A stretch of 64,000 nt of DNA from DASSKA01 sp963839365 (GTDB taxonomy: Bacteria; Actinomycetota; Actinomycetes; Propionibacteriales; Nocardioidaceae). Both the position numbers and the translations under genes were made by a program. Below are positions 18,874 through 26,980 of the stretch, one piece after another (position 1 is the first letter of the stretch; each line of letters opens with the position of its first letter). The notes beneath the pieces are model-generated. The model was given only the letters and a program-made list of their open reading frames with translations, did not search any database and had not been told where the DNA came from. The stretch lies in the NCBI GenBank assembly GCA_963839365.1, contig CAWIUT010000010.1:372001-436000 (forward strand), in the 5' to 3' direction.

Positions 18874-19320
18874 TCACGCTAGTTCGGGTGCAGCGACGCG
18901 CGCTTCTCGATTCCTGATCGGTCTGCTGATCTGCTTCGACACGCACGACGGGATCCCCGCCGTGTCCGTCGCGTCGCGCCGGTACGCGCTGGGCGGCACG
19001 CCGACCAGCTCGGTGAAGCGGGTGCTGAAGGTGCCGAGCGACGAGCAGCCGACCGCGAAACACACCTCGGTGACGCTGCGGTCGCCCCGGCGCAGCAGCG
19101 CCATGGCGCGTTCGATGCGGCGCGTCATCAGGTAGGAGTAGGGCGATTCGCCGTAGGCGAGCCTGAACTCCCGGCTGAGGTGGCCGGCAGACATGTGCGC
19201 GCCGCGGGCGAGCGCCTCGACGTCGAGCGGCTGCGCGAACTCCCGGTCGATCCGGTCGCGCACGCGACGCACTCGCGCGAGGTCGTGCAGACGCTGCGCG
19301 GCTGGCGATCTGCTGGTCAC
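18874..19320 (-). CDS. AraC-family transcriptional regulator
   Basis: A regulator made almost entirely of the AraC double helix-turn-helix: DIDREFAQPL-type first helix, LARGAHMSAGHLSREFRLA as the first recognition helix and VCFAVGCSSLGTFSTRFTELVGVPPSAYR as the conserved second one. No separate ligand-binding domain is present (148 residues from GTG 19320), so it may sense its partner directly or work like SoxS/MarA-type activators. GTG 19395 would add 25 poorly conserved residues; neither start has a strong ribosome site. The VOC gene follows after 5 bp. It probably controls the operon with VOC and UvrA-like genes. Confidence 0.85.
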   Translation of the reverse strand: MTSRSPAAQRLHDLARVRRVRDRIDREFAQPLDVEALARGAHMSAGHLSREFRLAYGESPYSYLMTRRIERAMALLRRGDRSVTEVCFAVGCSSLGTFSTRFTELVGVPPSAYRRDATDTAGIPSCVSKQISRPIRNREARVAAPELA

Positions 19321-19405
19321 ACGGGAGATCCTGCTACGTCGCGCGGTGGTTGCGCCAGGGGCCCGAGGAGTCTCGGCTGCTGGGAGCCCGCTCACAGGAG
19401 GAGAC

Positions 19406-19786
19406 CTACCTGTGCACGTTGCCGGGAAGCAGGGTGCCCTGATGGTGCACCAGCCGCCAGCCTTCTGCGTCCTGACGCCACACGGAGGTCCGGCGCGCCC
19501 GCCGGCCGTCGTAGGCCGAGTCCCAGCGGACCAGGATCACCCCGTCGGCGAGGACACGACCGGTGAGGTCGCGCACCTCGATCTCCTTGCCGTCCTCGGC
19601 TTGCGAGGCCAGGAGCTCCAGCGTCCTCGGGAGGTCCCACAGCCGTCCCGATGCGTCGACCTCGGTGAAGTCGGGTGCCAGCAGCCGGCCCACGCGCGCC
19701 GGGTTGCTGCGGCACGCCCTGGTCTGCAGCTCGCGCTCCAGCCCGAGGACCAGCGTCACGTCGGCATCGGTCGTCGTCCCGGACAT
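19406..19786 (-). CDS. NTF2-like (DUF4440/SnoaL-type) protein
   Basis: A 126-residue protein with the NTF2-like cone fold: an N-terminal helix (TLVLGLERELQTRACRSN), ARVGRLLAPDFTEVDASGRLWD, VRDLTGRVLADGVILVRW and a final strand pair ending RRTSVWRQDAEGWRLVHHQG, the usual DUF4440 C-terminal pattern. These proteins act as small hydrolase or isomerase scaffolds, or as polyketide-like cyclases. No catalytic pair can be assigned with confidence. Encoded just upstream of the AraC regulator on the same strand, about 10 bp from the longer AraC start. Function unknown. Confidence 0.8.
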   Translation of the reverse strand: MSGTTTDADVTLVLGLERELQTRACRSNPARVGRLLAPDFTEVDASGRLWDLPRTLELLASQAEDGKEIEVRDLTGRVLADGVILVRWDSAYDGRRARRTSVWRQDAEGWRLVHHQGTLLPGNVHR

Positions 19787-19868
19787 GTCCCGATCATCTC
19801 AGCTCCGTGCCCGGCCGGTCGCCGGGTGAGCGCGCTCCGGAGGCTCCACCGACGTGGGCGAGCGGCCG

Positions 19869-20525
19869 TCAGTCTGCGCCGGCCACGTGGTGAATCTGCA
19901 CCTGCTGGACCGTCTGCGGACCGGACTCGTAGATCAGCGGCTTGACCGCACCTGGGACGAACTCGTTGACGGTGACATCGGCTTGGTCGTGGTAGAGCGC
20001 CGAGCCGTTGTCGGTGAGGGTGATCTTCACCTGGACTTCCGTCCCCACAGGAAGGTTCGACGATCCGGCCCTCTGGAGAACGGCCACGCCGTTGACCTGA
20101 GCCTGGACAGCCTCTCCGGCGGCCGTCGCCGGCACGGCTTCGTCTTCGCCGCTGCAGCCGCCCTCGTCGCCGGTCTCGTCGTCGCAGGTGATGTCGCCGA
20201 CGGCGACCCGATGCACGTCCAACCCGGTGACACTCATCCCGCCCATCTCCGGCACTCGCAGGTTCAGTGACCCCCAGCACCTCAGGGTCAGGTCCTGCGG
20301 CCGGCACGACGGGTTGTCGGGCGCTGCGCTCCTCTGGGTGTGAGCCGTCAGGACGATCATGAGGTCACTGGCCTGCGGCCGGGTGCCCGGGTTGACCGCC
20401 GTCACCGTGACGCCAGGAGCGGAGCCTTCGGCCGCGGAGGCAGGTGGCGCGAAGGCGACCGCGAGCGGTACGACGGCGAGCAGCGCGAGGAGCCTCGTGC
20501 TGCCTGTTCTGCGCTGGATGTTCAT
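19869..20525 (-). CDS. Exported protein of unknown function
   Basis: A 218-residue protein with a clear signal peptide: MNIQRRTGSTRLLALLAVVP followed by a hydrophobic core and an Ala-x-Ala site near residue 31 (PPASAAEG). The ATG at 20525 has GAGGA upstream. The mature part has a strand-rich ITLTDNGSALYHDQADVTVN segment and an acidic insert around DETGDEGGCSGEDE that carries a Cys; other cysteines near CRPQD and LRCWG could form disulfides. I recognise no family. It lies 124 bp downstream of another exported protein on the same strand, with a 13-bp inverted repeat between them, and may be read from the same promoter with attenuation. Confidence 0.65.
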   Translation of the reverse strand: MNIQRRTGSTRLLALLAVVPLAVAFAPPASAAEGSAPGVTVTAVNPGTRPQASDLMIVLTAHTQRSAAPDNPSCRPQDLTLRCWGSLNLRVPEMGGMSVTGLDVHRVAVGDITCDDETGDEGGCSGEDEAVPATAAGEAVQAQVNGVAVLQRAGSSNLPVGTEVQVKITLTDNGSALYHDQADVTVNEFVPGAVKPLIYESGPQTVQQVQIHHVAGAD

Positions 20526-20568
20526 GGTCTTCCTCTTCCCCTGTCCAGCAGGCCTCTTGCTCGGCGAA

Positions 20569-20604
20569 GGTGTGGTGCCGCCCTTCCGGGAGCGGCACCA
20601 CACC
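20569..20604 (-). terminator. Strong 13-bp inverted repeat between two exported-protein genes
   Basis: Perfect arms 20569-20581 and 20592-20604 (GGTGTGGTGCCGC and its complement) flank a 10-base loop. Read on the minus strand the hairpin comes 45 bp after the stop of the gene at 20650-21531 and 43 bp before the start of the next. There is no uridine tract, which is usual for high-GC actinobacterial terminators. It may terminate or attenuate transcription, or stabilise the upstream mRNA. Confidence 0.6.
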
Positions 20605-20649
20605 GTGGGCCGGACCTCGACCCGGCCCAGCCGATTGTGCTCAGTACGG

Positions 20650-21531
20650 TCAGTGCCTGGGGCCGCCACCGCCGCCACCGCCGGCGCCGCCACCGCGGTT
20701 GCCGGAGACGTCGATGGTGAGCGTCACGGAGTGGGTCGTGAATGTCCCCGCGTCGGTCCCGGTAACGCTCACGGTCGGGATGGTGAACGTGATGGTGTAG
20801 CTTCCTGCGCTGGTGACGCGGAGGTTGTAGCCGTAGACCACGCTGCCGGTGGCGTTGATCTCCGCGGTCGCCTTGGTTCCTTCAGGCACGACGTAAGCGC
20901 CAGTGGCGTCGTTCTGGATGCTGAAGGTGGCCCCCCCGTCGTACACCCGCTGGGCAGCGACATCGAAGGTGGTCGGTGAGGCAGAGAACCCGGCCGTGGT
21001 CGAACCTGTCGCCAGAGTCCCGTAGGGGGACTCGCGGTCGAGCGCGTCTGGGTTCAGCTTGACCACCGTGTAGCCGTCCATCGTCTGGGCCGCGGTGGCC
21101 GAGTTGAAGAGACCGAGCTCGACGCGGATCGGGCTGCCGGTCTTCAGTGCCGCGTCGCCCGTGAGGTTGTCACCCCAGGCCGCGGTGGCGCTCGCCGCGG
21201 TGGCCGTGTAGCACTGCGCCTGCCAGGTGTTGAGGCCCTGCACGTAGTAGTAGGCCGCAGGGTCGATCGGGTAGCCGGTGTACGGGCTGCCGGTCGGCGC
21301 AACCAGCGCCCCCGGCGTGTCGGCCGGGCAGCTGACCCCGGTGAAACCGCCGCTGACCATGACGGTCGGCACCGACAGGTTGTTGGTGGCTGTCGTCTCG
21401 CCACCGCCGTGGCCCTTTCCCGACGGTGGTCCGTGCTGCCCGGGCGCCGCGCTCGCCCCTGTCATGGCTGTCGCCAGCAGCGCTGCTGTGCCGACGAAGA
21501 GTCCCACTCCTCGCCACAGTGACTTCCTCAT
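20650..21531 (-). CDS. Exported protein with Gly-rich C-terminus
   Basis: A 293-residue protein with a signal peptide (MRKSLWRGVGLFVGTAALLA, cleavage near GASAAPG at about residue 28). A short His/Gly-rich linker follows (PSGKGHGGGET). The mature part is strand-rich with repeated Tyr/Thr runs (YPIDPAAYYYVQGLN, VKLNPDALDRESP, SYTITFTIPTVSV), resembling a beta-sandwich. It ends in a run of about fifteen mostly Gly residues plus PRH. Two cysteines (GVSCPADTPG and AQCYTAT) could pair. I recognise no family. With the neighbour at 19869-20525 it forms a pair of exported proteins; a surface or matrix role is only a guess. Confidence 0.65.
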   Translation of the reverse strand: MRKSLWRGVGLFVGTAALLATAMTGASAAPGQHGPPSGKGHGGGETTATNNLSVPTVMVSGGFTGVSCPADTPGALVAPTGSPYTGYPIDPAAYYYVQGLNTWQAQCYTATAASATAAWGDNLTGDAALKTGSPIRVELGLFNSATAAQTMDGYTVVKLNPDALDRESPYGTLATGSTTAGFSASPTTFDVAAQRVYDGGATFSIQNDATGAYVVPEGTKATAEINATGSVVYGYNLRVTSAGSYTITFTIPTVSVTGTDAGTFTTHSVTLTIDVSGNRGGGAGGGGGGGPRH

Positions 21532-21580
21532 GCCGCCTCCTTGGGTCGGTCGGAGTCCGTGAGCCCCGGAGCTTGATGAG

Positions 21581-21595
21581 GGAGCCCCCGGCTCC
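21581..21595 (-). terminator. Small GC hairpin downstream of the YigZ gene
   Basis: GGAGCC-CCC-GGCTCC forms a 6-bp stem with a 3-base loop about 137 bp after the YigZ stop (minus strand) and 50 bp before the exported-protein start. It is the only hairpin I see between the two genes. A terminator role is plausible but weakly supported. Confidence 0.35.
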
Positions 21596-21731
21596 TGTTG
21601 CAGTACCGATCCATGGTTGGCCCAACAATCGGCGGTCCTACAGGGCCCTGTGGCCTCAGGGAGTGAGCCATACGTCCCGGGGTATCAAGCGCAGACCGCG
21701 AAGGAACGGCGTGCAGCAGGTGACGACGCAG

Positions 21732-22424
21732 TCAGCCCCGCGGCTGGCCCGAGGGAACGTCCACCCAGGACGACCCAGCCCGACGCACGCGGCCCGCGCC
21801 GCCGAACAGCTCCGCGACCACCGCGCGCACCGCGTCCTCGGTGCCGCCGTCCACCCCGAGGTGCAAGGTCGCCACCTCGGCGTAGTCCACCCCCTGCACC
21901 AGCACCTGCCGGGCGCGCAGCTCGTTCTCGAGCTTGCCGGCCACGGCGTGTCCCACCTCGGCGTCGTACAGGTCCAGCCGTCGCCGCTCCACCACTCCGA
22001 CGGAGTCCAGCGCGGCACGCACGGCCGCCGAGTACGCGCGCACCAGACCGCCGGCACCGAGCAGCACGCCGCCGAAGTAGCGGGTCACGACCACAACGAC
22101 GTCACTCACCTCCCGACCGCGAAGCACCTCCAGCATCGGCGCGCCCGCGGTGCCCGACGGCTCGCCGTCGTCGCTGGAGCGCAGCACGTTCGCCTCGGGG
22201 CCGAGCACGAACGCCGAGCAGTGGTGCCCTGCGTCCCGGTGCCGCTTGCGGGACCGCGCCACCACCGCGCGGGCCTGCTCCTCGGTCTCCACCCGGGCCA
22301 GTCGCGCGAGAAAGCGGGACCGCTGCACCTCGATCTCGGCGGCACCGTCACCGGCGACGGTCAGGTAGCGGCGCACTTTTAGGGGGTCCCGCAGCCGCGC
22401 GGGTGGGTGGCGTTCACCCTTCAT
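21732..22424 (-). CDS. YigZ/IMPACT family protein
   Basis: About 230 residues. It carries the IMPACT-family N-terminal domain with IEVQRSRFLARL, the signature FVLGPEANVLRSSDDGEPSGTAGAPMLEVL (DDGEPSGTAG) and VVVVVTRYFGGVLLGAGGLVRAYS, then a shorter C-terminal ferredoxin-like domain. Bacterial YigZ proteins are of uncertain function (a translation- or stress-related role has been proposed for the eukaryotic IMPACT branch). ATG 22424 (MKGERHPP) has a weak GGGTAGA upstream; GTG VRRYLTV is an alternative start. It sits between exported-protein genes on the same strand. Confidence 0.85.
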   Translation of the reverse strand: MKGERHPPARLRDPLKVRRYLTVAGDGAAEIEVQRSRFLARLARVETEEQARAVVARSRKRHRDAGHHCSAFVLGPEANVLRSSDDGEPSGTAGAPMLEVLRGREVSDVVVVVTRYFGGVLLGAGGLVRAYSAAVRAALDSVGVVERRRLDLYDAEVGHAVAGKLENELRARQVLVQGVDYAEVATLHLGVDGGTEDAVRAVVAELFGGAGRVRRAGSSWVDVPSGQPRG

Positions 22425-22472
22425 TTCTACCCGGCGCGACGGGTCGGCTCCCATCCCGACGCGGGCGCGGCA

Positions 22473-23816
22473 TCAACGGTGGGCGATGCCGAGCCCCTCG
22501 ACCCTGACCGCCTTGCCCCGGCTCACGACTACTACCCGGACCAGCCCGCGCTGTGGGCGGCGGAACCGGACCACCGGGATGAACCGCTGCTTCCGCAACG
22601 CACGGGCTCGCAGCGGCACCTTCTTGAGCAGGTGCTTGCCCAAGAACACCTTCACGGTCCCGAAGTGGCGGCCCCTGGTGGCCACCAGGACGATCTTCTT
22701 GATGTGGTGCGCCCGGTGCCGCAGCGTGGCGCCGTGCCGCCTGGTCTCCGCGAAGCTGCGCATGAAGTAGCCGCGGGCGCCGGTGTGCTCGCCCCACGCC
22801 TTCGCGTGCCCGAGAGCCCGGTCGTTGAGGGGCCTGGTGAAGGTCCGGCGCGCCGGCGTGTCGTCGGCCTGGCTGCCGACGACGGCCGCAGCGGTGACCG
22901 TGTGGGTGCCTGCAGCCACGTGGCGCAGCACCAGGCGGGACCCGCAGCGGTGCTGCCGTCCGTCGACCGTGCATCGGTAGGACGCAGCTGACCGGTCGCT
23001 GCGGAGCCCGAAGACCGCCCGCGCGGAGTGCAGCCAGCCGCCCTGCCGTGGGCCACCTACCAGACGCGTGCTGGGGGAGCCGGAGCCGATGCTCCACGTG
23101 AACGTCGAGGGTGTGGGGTCGGCGATGCCGGCGGCGACCGCACGAACCTCGAAGGTGTGGCCTCCCGGCTGGAGCCCCGTGTAGGTCTTGCTTGCGCTGC
23201 TGCCCGAACCGCACGGAGCGAACTGCGGGGCCGCCTGACCTGTGGTGAGGGAGCACTCGAAGCTGGTCCCCGGCAGGCCCCCCACCGCCTGGTAGGTGAA
23301 GGTGGCGTCGGTCTGGTCGCTGCTGCCCGAGCCGTCGACCGCGGGCTTCCCGGTGATCTTGGTGTCCGGGGCCGCACCGGGGGTGCTGCTGATCGGCAGG
23401 AAGGTCGCGACGGGCGCAATGGTGGTGCCGAGCTGCGACGGGTCGAGCAGCGAGGTGTCGAGCACGCAGGTGCTGCCACTGGGGTCGGGGCAACCGCTCC
23501 AGGTGTCGAAGCGCCACCCGGACGGTGCCTGCGCCACCAGGTCCATCTGGGTCAGACCGGTGAGCTCGCCGAGGGTGAAGGTCGAGCAGGCGGTCTGCGC
23601 CCCGGCCGCGCCGAGCGCCGAGCACACCACGCTGCCGGAGCTCGTGAGATCACCCGTGCCGACGATGACGGGGGCGACCGTGGTGAGCAGATCGGTGAGC
23701 CCGGCGGCGGACGCGGACGGCGCCAGCGCCAGGCCGGCGGCGACCAGCGTGCCGCCCGCTGCGGCCGCCGTCGCGCGGGCCAGGACACCTCGGGCCTGCG
23801 AGAGCAGTGCTGCCAT
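22473..23816 (-). CDS. Exported protein with Ig-like repeat modules
   Basis: A 447-residue secreted protein: twin hydrophobic signal region (ARATAAAAGGTLVAAGLALAP, cleavage near SASAAG), then repeats of the kind found in bacterial surface proteins, with FECSLTTGQAAPQFAPCGSG and LQPGGHTFEVRAVAAGIADP, followed by the repeat AASYRCTVDGRQHRCGSRL and VAAGTHTVTAAAVVG. Each module pairs two cysteines and ends in a GxHT strand, an Ig-like pattern. The C-terminal third is strongly basic (Arg/Lys/His-rich, KIVLVATRGRHFG...) and may bind the cell wall or nucleic acid. ATG 23816 has GGGAGGGG upstream. Function unknown, probably surface-exposed. Confidence 0.68.
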   Translation of the reverse strand: MAALLSQARGVLARATAAAAGGTLVAAGLALAPSASAAGLTDLLTTVAPVIVGTGDLTSSGSVVCSALGAAGAQTACSTFTLGELTGLTQMDLVAQAPSGWRFDTWSGCPDPSGSTCVLDTSLLDPSQLGTTIAPVATFLPISSTPGAAPDTKITGKPAVDGSGSSDQTDATFTYQAVGGLPGTSFECSLTTGQAAPQFAPCGSGSSASKTYTGLQPGGHTFEVRAVAAGIADPTPSTFTWSIGSGSPSTRLVGGPRQGGWLHSARAVFGLRSDRSAASYRCTVDGRQHRCGSRLVLRHVAAGTHTVTAAAVVGSQADDTPARRTFTRPLNDRALGHAKAWGEHTGARGYFMRSFAETRRHGATLRHRAHHIKKIVLVATRGRHFGTVKVFLGKHLLKKVPLRARALRKQRFIPVVRFRRPQRGLVRVVVVSRGKAVRVEGLGIAHR

Positions 23817-24071
23817 GAGAAACCCCTCCCTCGGGCCACCGAGGAGGGTCGGCGCGCCCGTCTGTATCTCTCAAGTACCGCGGTCGAACCAACCATGAAT
23901 TGTCTGTTTTCGGTAGATACCGGGAGAAGTTCTTACCGATTGAGCCGCCGGGCGATGCCGAGCGCGGACGGCGACGGCCCCGGGGGAGTGTGCGGTTGAG
24001 CCTTGCGGGTACTGCTCGTCGGCCGAACCGTTGCGACCGGAGAGGATGGGCGGACGTGGCCTGGTGGGGCG

Positions 24072-24221
24072 CTAGTCACGCACCCAGTCGACCAGTCGTA
24101 CGACGAGGCCCACGGCACCGATGAAGGTGACCATGACACTGACGTCGTACAGGTCGGACGCGAAGATGCCCAGCACCCCCAGCACGATCCCCAACACGGT
24201 CACCAGACCCGCAGCCAGCAT
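24072..24221 (-). CDS. Small two-helix membrane protein
   Basis: A 49-residue ORF on the minus strand: MLAAGLVTVLGIVLGVLGIF then SDLYDVSVMVTFIGAVGLVV and a charged end, RLVDWVRD. Two hydrophobic helices are separated by a short acidic loop, and GGAGG lies ten bases before ATG 24221. The regular hydrophobic pattern and GC-rich third positions argue for a real gene despite its size. It lies alone between the Ig-like exported protein (with about 255 bp, including an AT-rich promoter-like stretch near 23890-23945) and cydA, which is transcribed the other way. Function unknown. Confidence 0.55.
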   Translation of the reverse strand: MLAAGLVTVLGIVLGVLGIFASDLYDVSVMVTFIGAVGLVVRLVDWVRD

Positions 24222-24329
24222 CGGCGCTCAGCCTCCGAATCATCCGCAGTTGCTCTTCCCTCGCGCCCAGTACCCACGCCCGCGCGGCCAAAGCGCTCGT
24301 CGTGGTCTGCCCCGTGCGGGTGGGCCACG

Positions 24330-25724
24330 ATGAGCGGCACCTGGCTGCTCGCCGCCGGCGGACAGGTGGTGCCCGCGCGCTCCCAGATGGGGGCGTCCTT
24401 GGGCTTCCACATCATCTTCGCCTGCTTCGGCATCGCGTTCCCCCTGGTGGTGCTCATCGCCCACTGGCGGGGGCTGCACGGCGACGCGGTGGCCCTGTTG
24501 CTCGCCCGGCGGTGGTCCAAGGTGATGACGGTGGTCTTCGCCGTGGGAGCGGTATCCGGCACGGTCTTGTCCTACGAGCTCGGCCTGTTGTGGCCCCAGC
24601 TGATGGGACGGTTCGGCGCCGCGTTCGGGATCCCGTTCAGCGTGGAGGCCATCTGGTTCTTCGTCGAGGCGATCTTCACCGGGATCTACGTCTACGGCTG
24701 GCGAAGGCTGCCTCCTTGGCTGCACTGGTGGTGCGGGGTCCCGCTGGTCGTCTCGGGTATCGCCGGCGCCTTCTCCGTGGTGGCGGCGAACTCCTGGATG
24801 AACCAGCCGAGCGGGTTCACGCTGAGCCACGGCCGGGTCACCCACGTGGACCCGTGGGCGGTGTTCTTCAACCCGGCCACGCCGTACGAGGTCCCGCACA
24901 TGATCCTGGCTGCCTACATGGTGACCGGCTTCGTCGTCGCCGGTGTGTACGCCGTCGGCATGCTGCGCGGGCGGCGGGACCGCTACCACCGGCTGGGCTT
25001 CACGATCCCGTTCGCGACCGCAGCGGTGGCGGCACCCATCCAGGTCGTGTTCGGCGACTTCGTCGCCCGAGCCATCGAGAGCCAGCAGCCGCTGAAGTTC
25101 GCCGCGATGGAGCTCGTCGACAAGACACAGACCGGTGTGACCGAGTGGCTGGGTGGGGTGTACTACCAGGGACACGTCTACTTCGGCATCGGCGTTCCGT
25201 GGTTCGACTCGATCCTGGTCGGCTACTCGCCCAGGACCAAGGTGATCGGCTGGGACAGCGCCCCGCCTGACCTGCGCGTCCCGTTGCCCAACCTGGTGCA
25301 CCTGTCCTTCGACGGCATGGTCGGCATCGGTGTCGGTCTGGTCCTGCTGGCGGCCTGGCAGGGATGGCGCTGGTGGTTCCGCCGCGGGGTCATCCGGACC
25401 CGCTGGTTCCTGGTCCCCGCCGCCCTGTCCGGACTGGCCTCGATCCTCGCGATGGAGATGGGCTGGATCGTCACCGAGGTCGGACGCCAGCCGTGGGTCG
25501 TCTACAAGATCCTGCTGACCCGCGACGCGGTCACCACCTCCAGTGGTGTCCCGGTCACGCTGGGCGCCACGATCGGCATCTACCTGGTGCTCACAATGGT
25601 GGTCGTCGGGGTGCCGTGGCTGATGAGCCGCCGTTGGCGCACCGAGGACCCTGACCTGTCCCAGCTGGCCGAGGAACCGCCGTACGGCGCCACACCGGTC
25701 CGCTCCAAGAGGCCGGTCGGATGA
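24330..25724 (+). CDS. cydA: Cytochrome bd-type ubiquinol/menaquinol oxidase subunit I
   Basis: 464 residues with nine or so membrane helices. Family landmarks are visible: GFHIIFACFGIAFPLVVLIAHW (His27 as a heme-ligand candidate), the quinol-binding WMNQPSGFTL and WAVFFNPATPYEVPHM segments, and the late GRQPWVVYKILLTRDAVT. The loop between helices VI and VII is short, the Q-loop-short (CioA-like) type common in actinobacteria. It oxidises quinol and reduces O2 to water without pumping protons, serving low-oxygen growth. ATG 24330; the gene ends ATGA-overlapped with cydB. No cydDC (ABC transporter for assembly) is visible near it. Confidence 0.95.
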   Translation: MSGTWLLAAGGQVVPARSQMGASLGFHIIFACFGIAFPLVVLIAHWRGLHGDAVALLLARRWSKVMTVVFAVGAVSGTVLSYELGLLWPQLMGRFGAAFGIPFSVEAIWFFVEAIFTGIYVYGWRRLPPWLHWWCGVPLVVSGIAGAFSVVAANSWMNQPSGFTLSHGRVTHVDPWAVFFNPATPYEVPHMILAAYMVTGFVVAGVYAVGMLRGRRDRYHRLGFTIPFATAAVAAPIQVVFGDFVARAIESQQPLKFAAMELVDKTQTGVTEWLGGVYYQGHVYFGIGVPWFDSILVGYSPRTKVIGWDSAPPDLRVPLPNLVHLSFDGMVGIGVGLVLLAAWQGWRWWFRRGVIRTRWFLVPAALSGLASILAMEMGWIVTEVGRQPWVVYKILLTRDAVTTSSGVPVTLGATIGIYLVLTMVVVGVPWLMSRRWRTEDPDLSQLAEEPPYGATPVRSKRPVG

Positions 25725-26905
25725 GTGTCTCGTGGGAGGTGCTCACCGTCGCCGTGGGGCTGCTGGTGACCATGGCCGCCTACGCCATCTTCGTCGGCGC
25801 CGACTTCGGCGGGGGGATCTGGGACCTGTTGGCCGGGCGCACCCGGCGCGGGGCCCGGCCCCGGGCGGCCATCGACACCTCGATGACCCCGGTGTGGGAG
25901 GGCAACCAGGTCTGGATCGTGCTCGGGTTGGTGCTGTTGTGGACCGGCTTCCCTGCCGCCTTCAGAGCCGTGATGATCGCCCTGTTCGTGCCGCTGGCGC
26001 TCTCGTTGCTGGGCCTGCTGCTGCGCGGGGTCGGCTTCGCCTTCCGCCACGAGTCGGTGCGGCTGGGCACCCAGCAGCTCAACGGGGTGATCTTCGGTAT
26101 CTCCTCCCTGCTGGCGCCGTTCTTCCTGGGCGCCGCCGTCGGCGCGGTCGCCACCGGGAAGGTGACTGCCCACCCCCGGGGCAACGTCCCCGCGGCGTGG
26201 CTGGCGCCTACTCCGCTGCTCACCGGTGCGTTGTTCGTGGCCGCCTGCGCCTACATCGGCGCCGTCTTCCTCGTGGGTGACTCACACCGCCGGGACGAGC
26301 CGGACATGGTGCGCTACTTCTCCCGGAGGGCGCTGGCGGCCGGGATGGTGACCGGGCTGCTTGCGGCGGGCAACTTCTTCCTGCTCCGGTCCAGCGCGCC
26401 CTACGTGTTCGACCGGCTCATCGGACCGGCGCTGCCCCTGGTGCTCGTCTCGGTGGTCTGCGGAGCGGTGGCCTTGCTGCTGATCGTGCTCAGGCGGATC
26501 TGGCTGCTCCGTGTCACTGCCGGCGCAGCAGTGGCGAGCGTCATCGCCGCCTGGGGGGTGGCCCAGTACCCCTGGCTGCTGCCGCGGACCCTGAGCCTCC
26601 AGGCGGGCAGCGCCCCGCTCGCCTCGCTCCGGACCGAGGTGGTGGTTCTGGGCATGGCGGCCGTGCTCGTCGTCCCTGCCTTCGTCTACCTGTACTGGCT
26701 GCAGCAGCACAGCCTGCTGCGCGTGACCGAGCCATCCGAACAGCTGCGCCGGGAGGCACGGGCGGAGAACCTCGCGGCGGCCGGCGCCACGGCTCCACCG
26801 GCCCCGTCGCACCCGAGCCGGACGCTGAGGGCCGTGGTCACCGCGGCGGTCGGCGCGGTGCTGCTCCGGGAGCTGCTCGACCGGGTGCGTCACCGATCCC
26901 CGTAG
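25721..26905 (+). CDS. cydB: Cytochrome bd-type oxidase subunit II
   Basis: A 394-residue membrane protein with eight predicted helices. FVGADFGGGIWDLLAG, the RAAIDTSMTPVWEGNQVWIVLGLVLLW helix pair and TGKVTAHPRGNVPA are classic CydB signatures. Its ATG overlaps the cydA stop by four bases (ATGA), so the subunits are translationally coupled. The C-terminal 60 residues are a soluble Arg/Ala-rich tail beyond the last helix, not universal in the family. Acts at the cytoplasmic membrane with CydA. Confidence 0.95.
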   Translation: MSVSWEVLTVAVGLLVTMAAYAIFVGADFGGGIWDLLAGRTRRGARPRAAIDTSMTPVWEGNQVWIVLGLVLLWTGFPAAFRAVMIALFVPLALSLLGLLLRGVGFAFRHESVRLGTQQLNGVIFGISSLLAPFFLGAAVGAVATGKVTAHPRGNVPAAWLAPTPLLTGALFVAACAYIGAVFLVGDSHRRDEPDMVRYFSRRALAAGMVTGLLAAGNFFLLRSSAPYVFDRLIGPALPLVLVSVVCGAVALLLIVLRRIWLLRVTAGAAVASVIAAWGVAQYPWLLPRTLSLQAGSAPLASLRTEVVVLGMAAVLVVPAFVYLYWLQQHSLLRVTEPSEQLRREARAENLAAAGATAPPAPSHPSRTLRAVVTAAVGAVLLRELLDRVRHRSP

Positions 26906-26980
26906 CAGTACTTGCGGGAGTGGGCGGGCACGGACCTTCGGCTCTGGTCCCGTGCAGGCCGATGGCCCGAGCATGACGGC

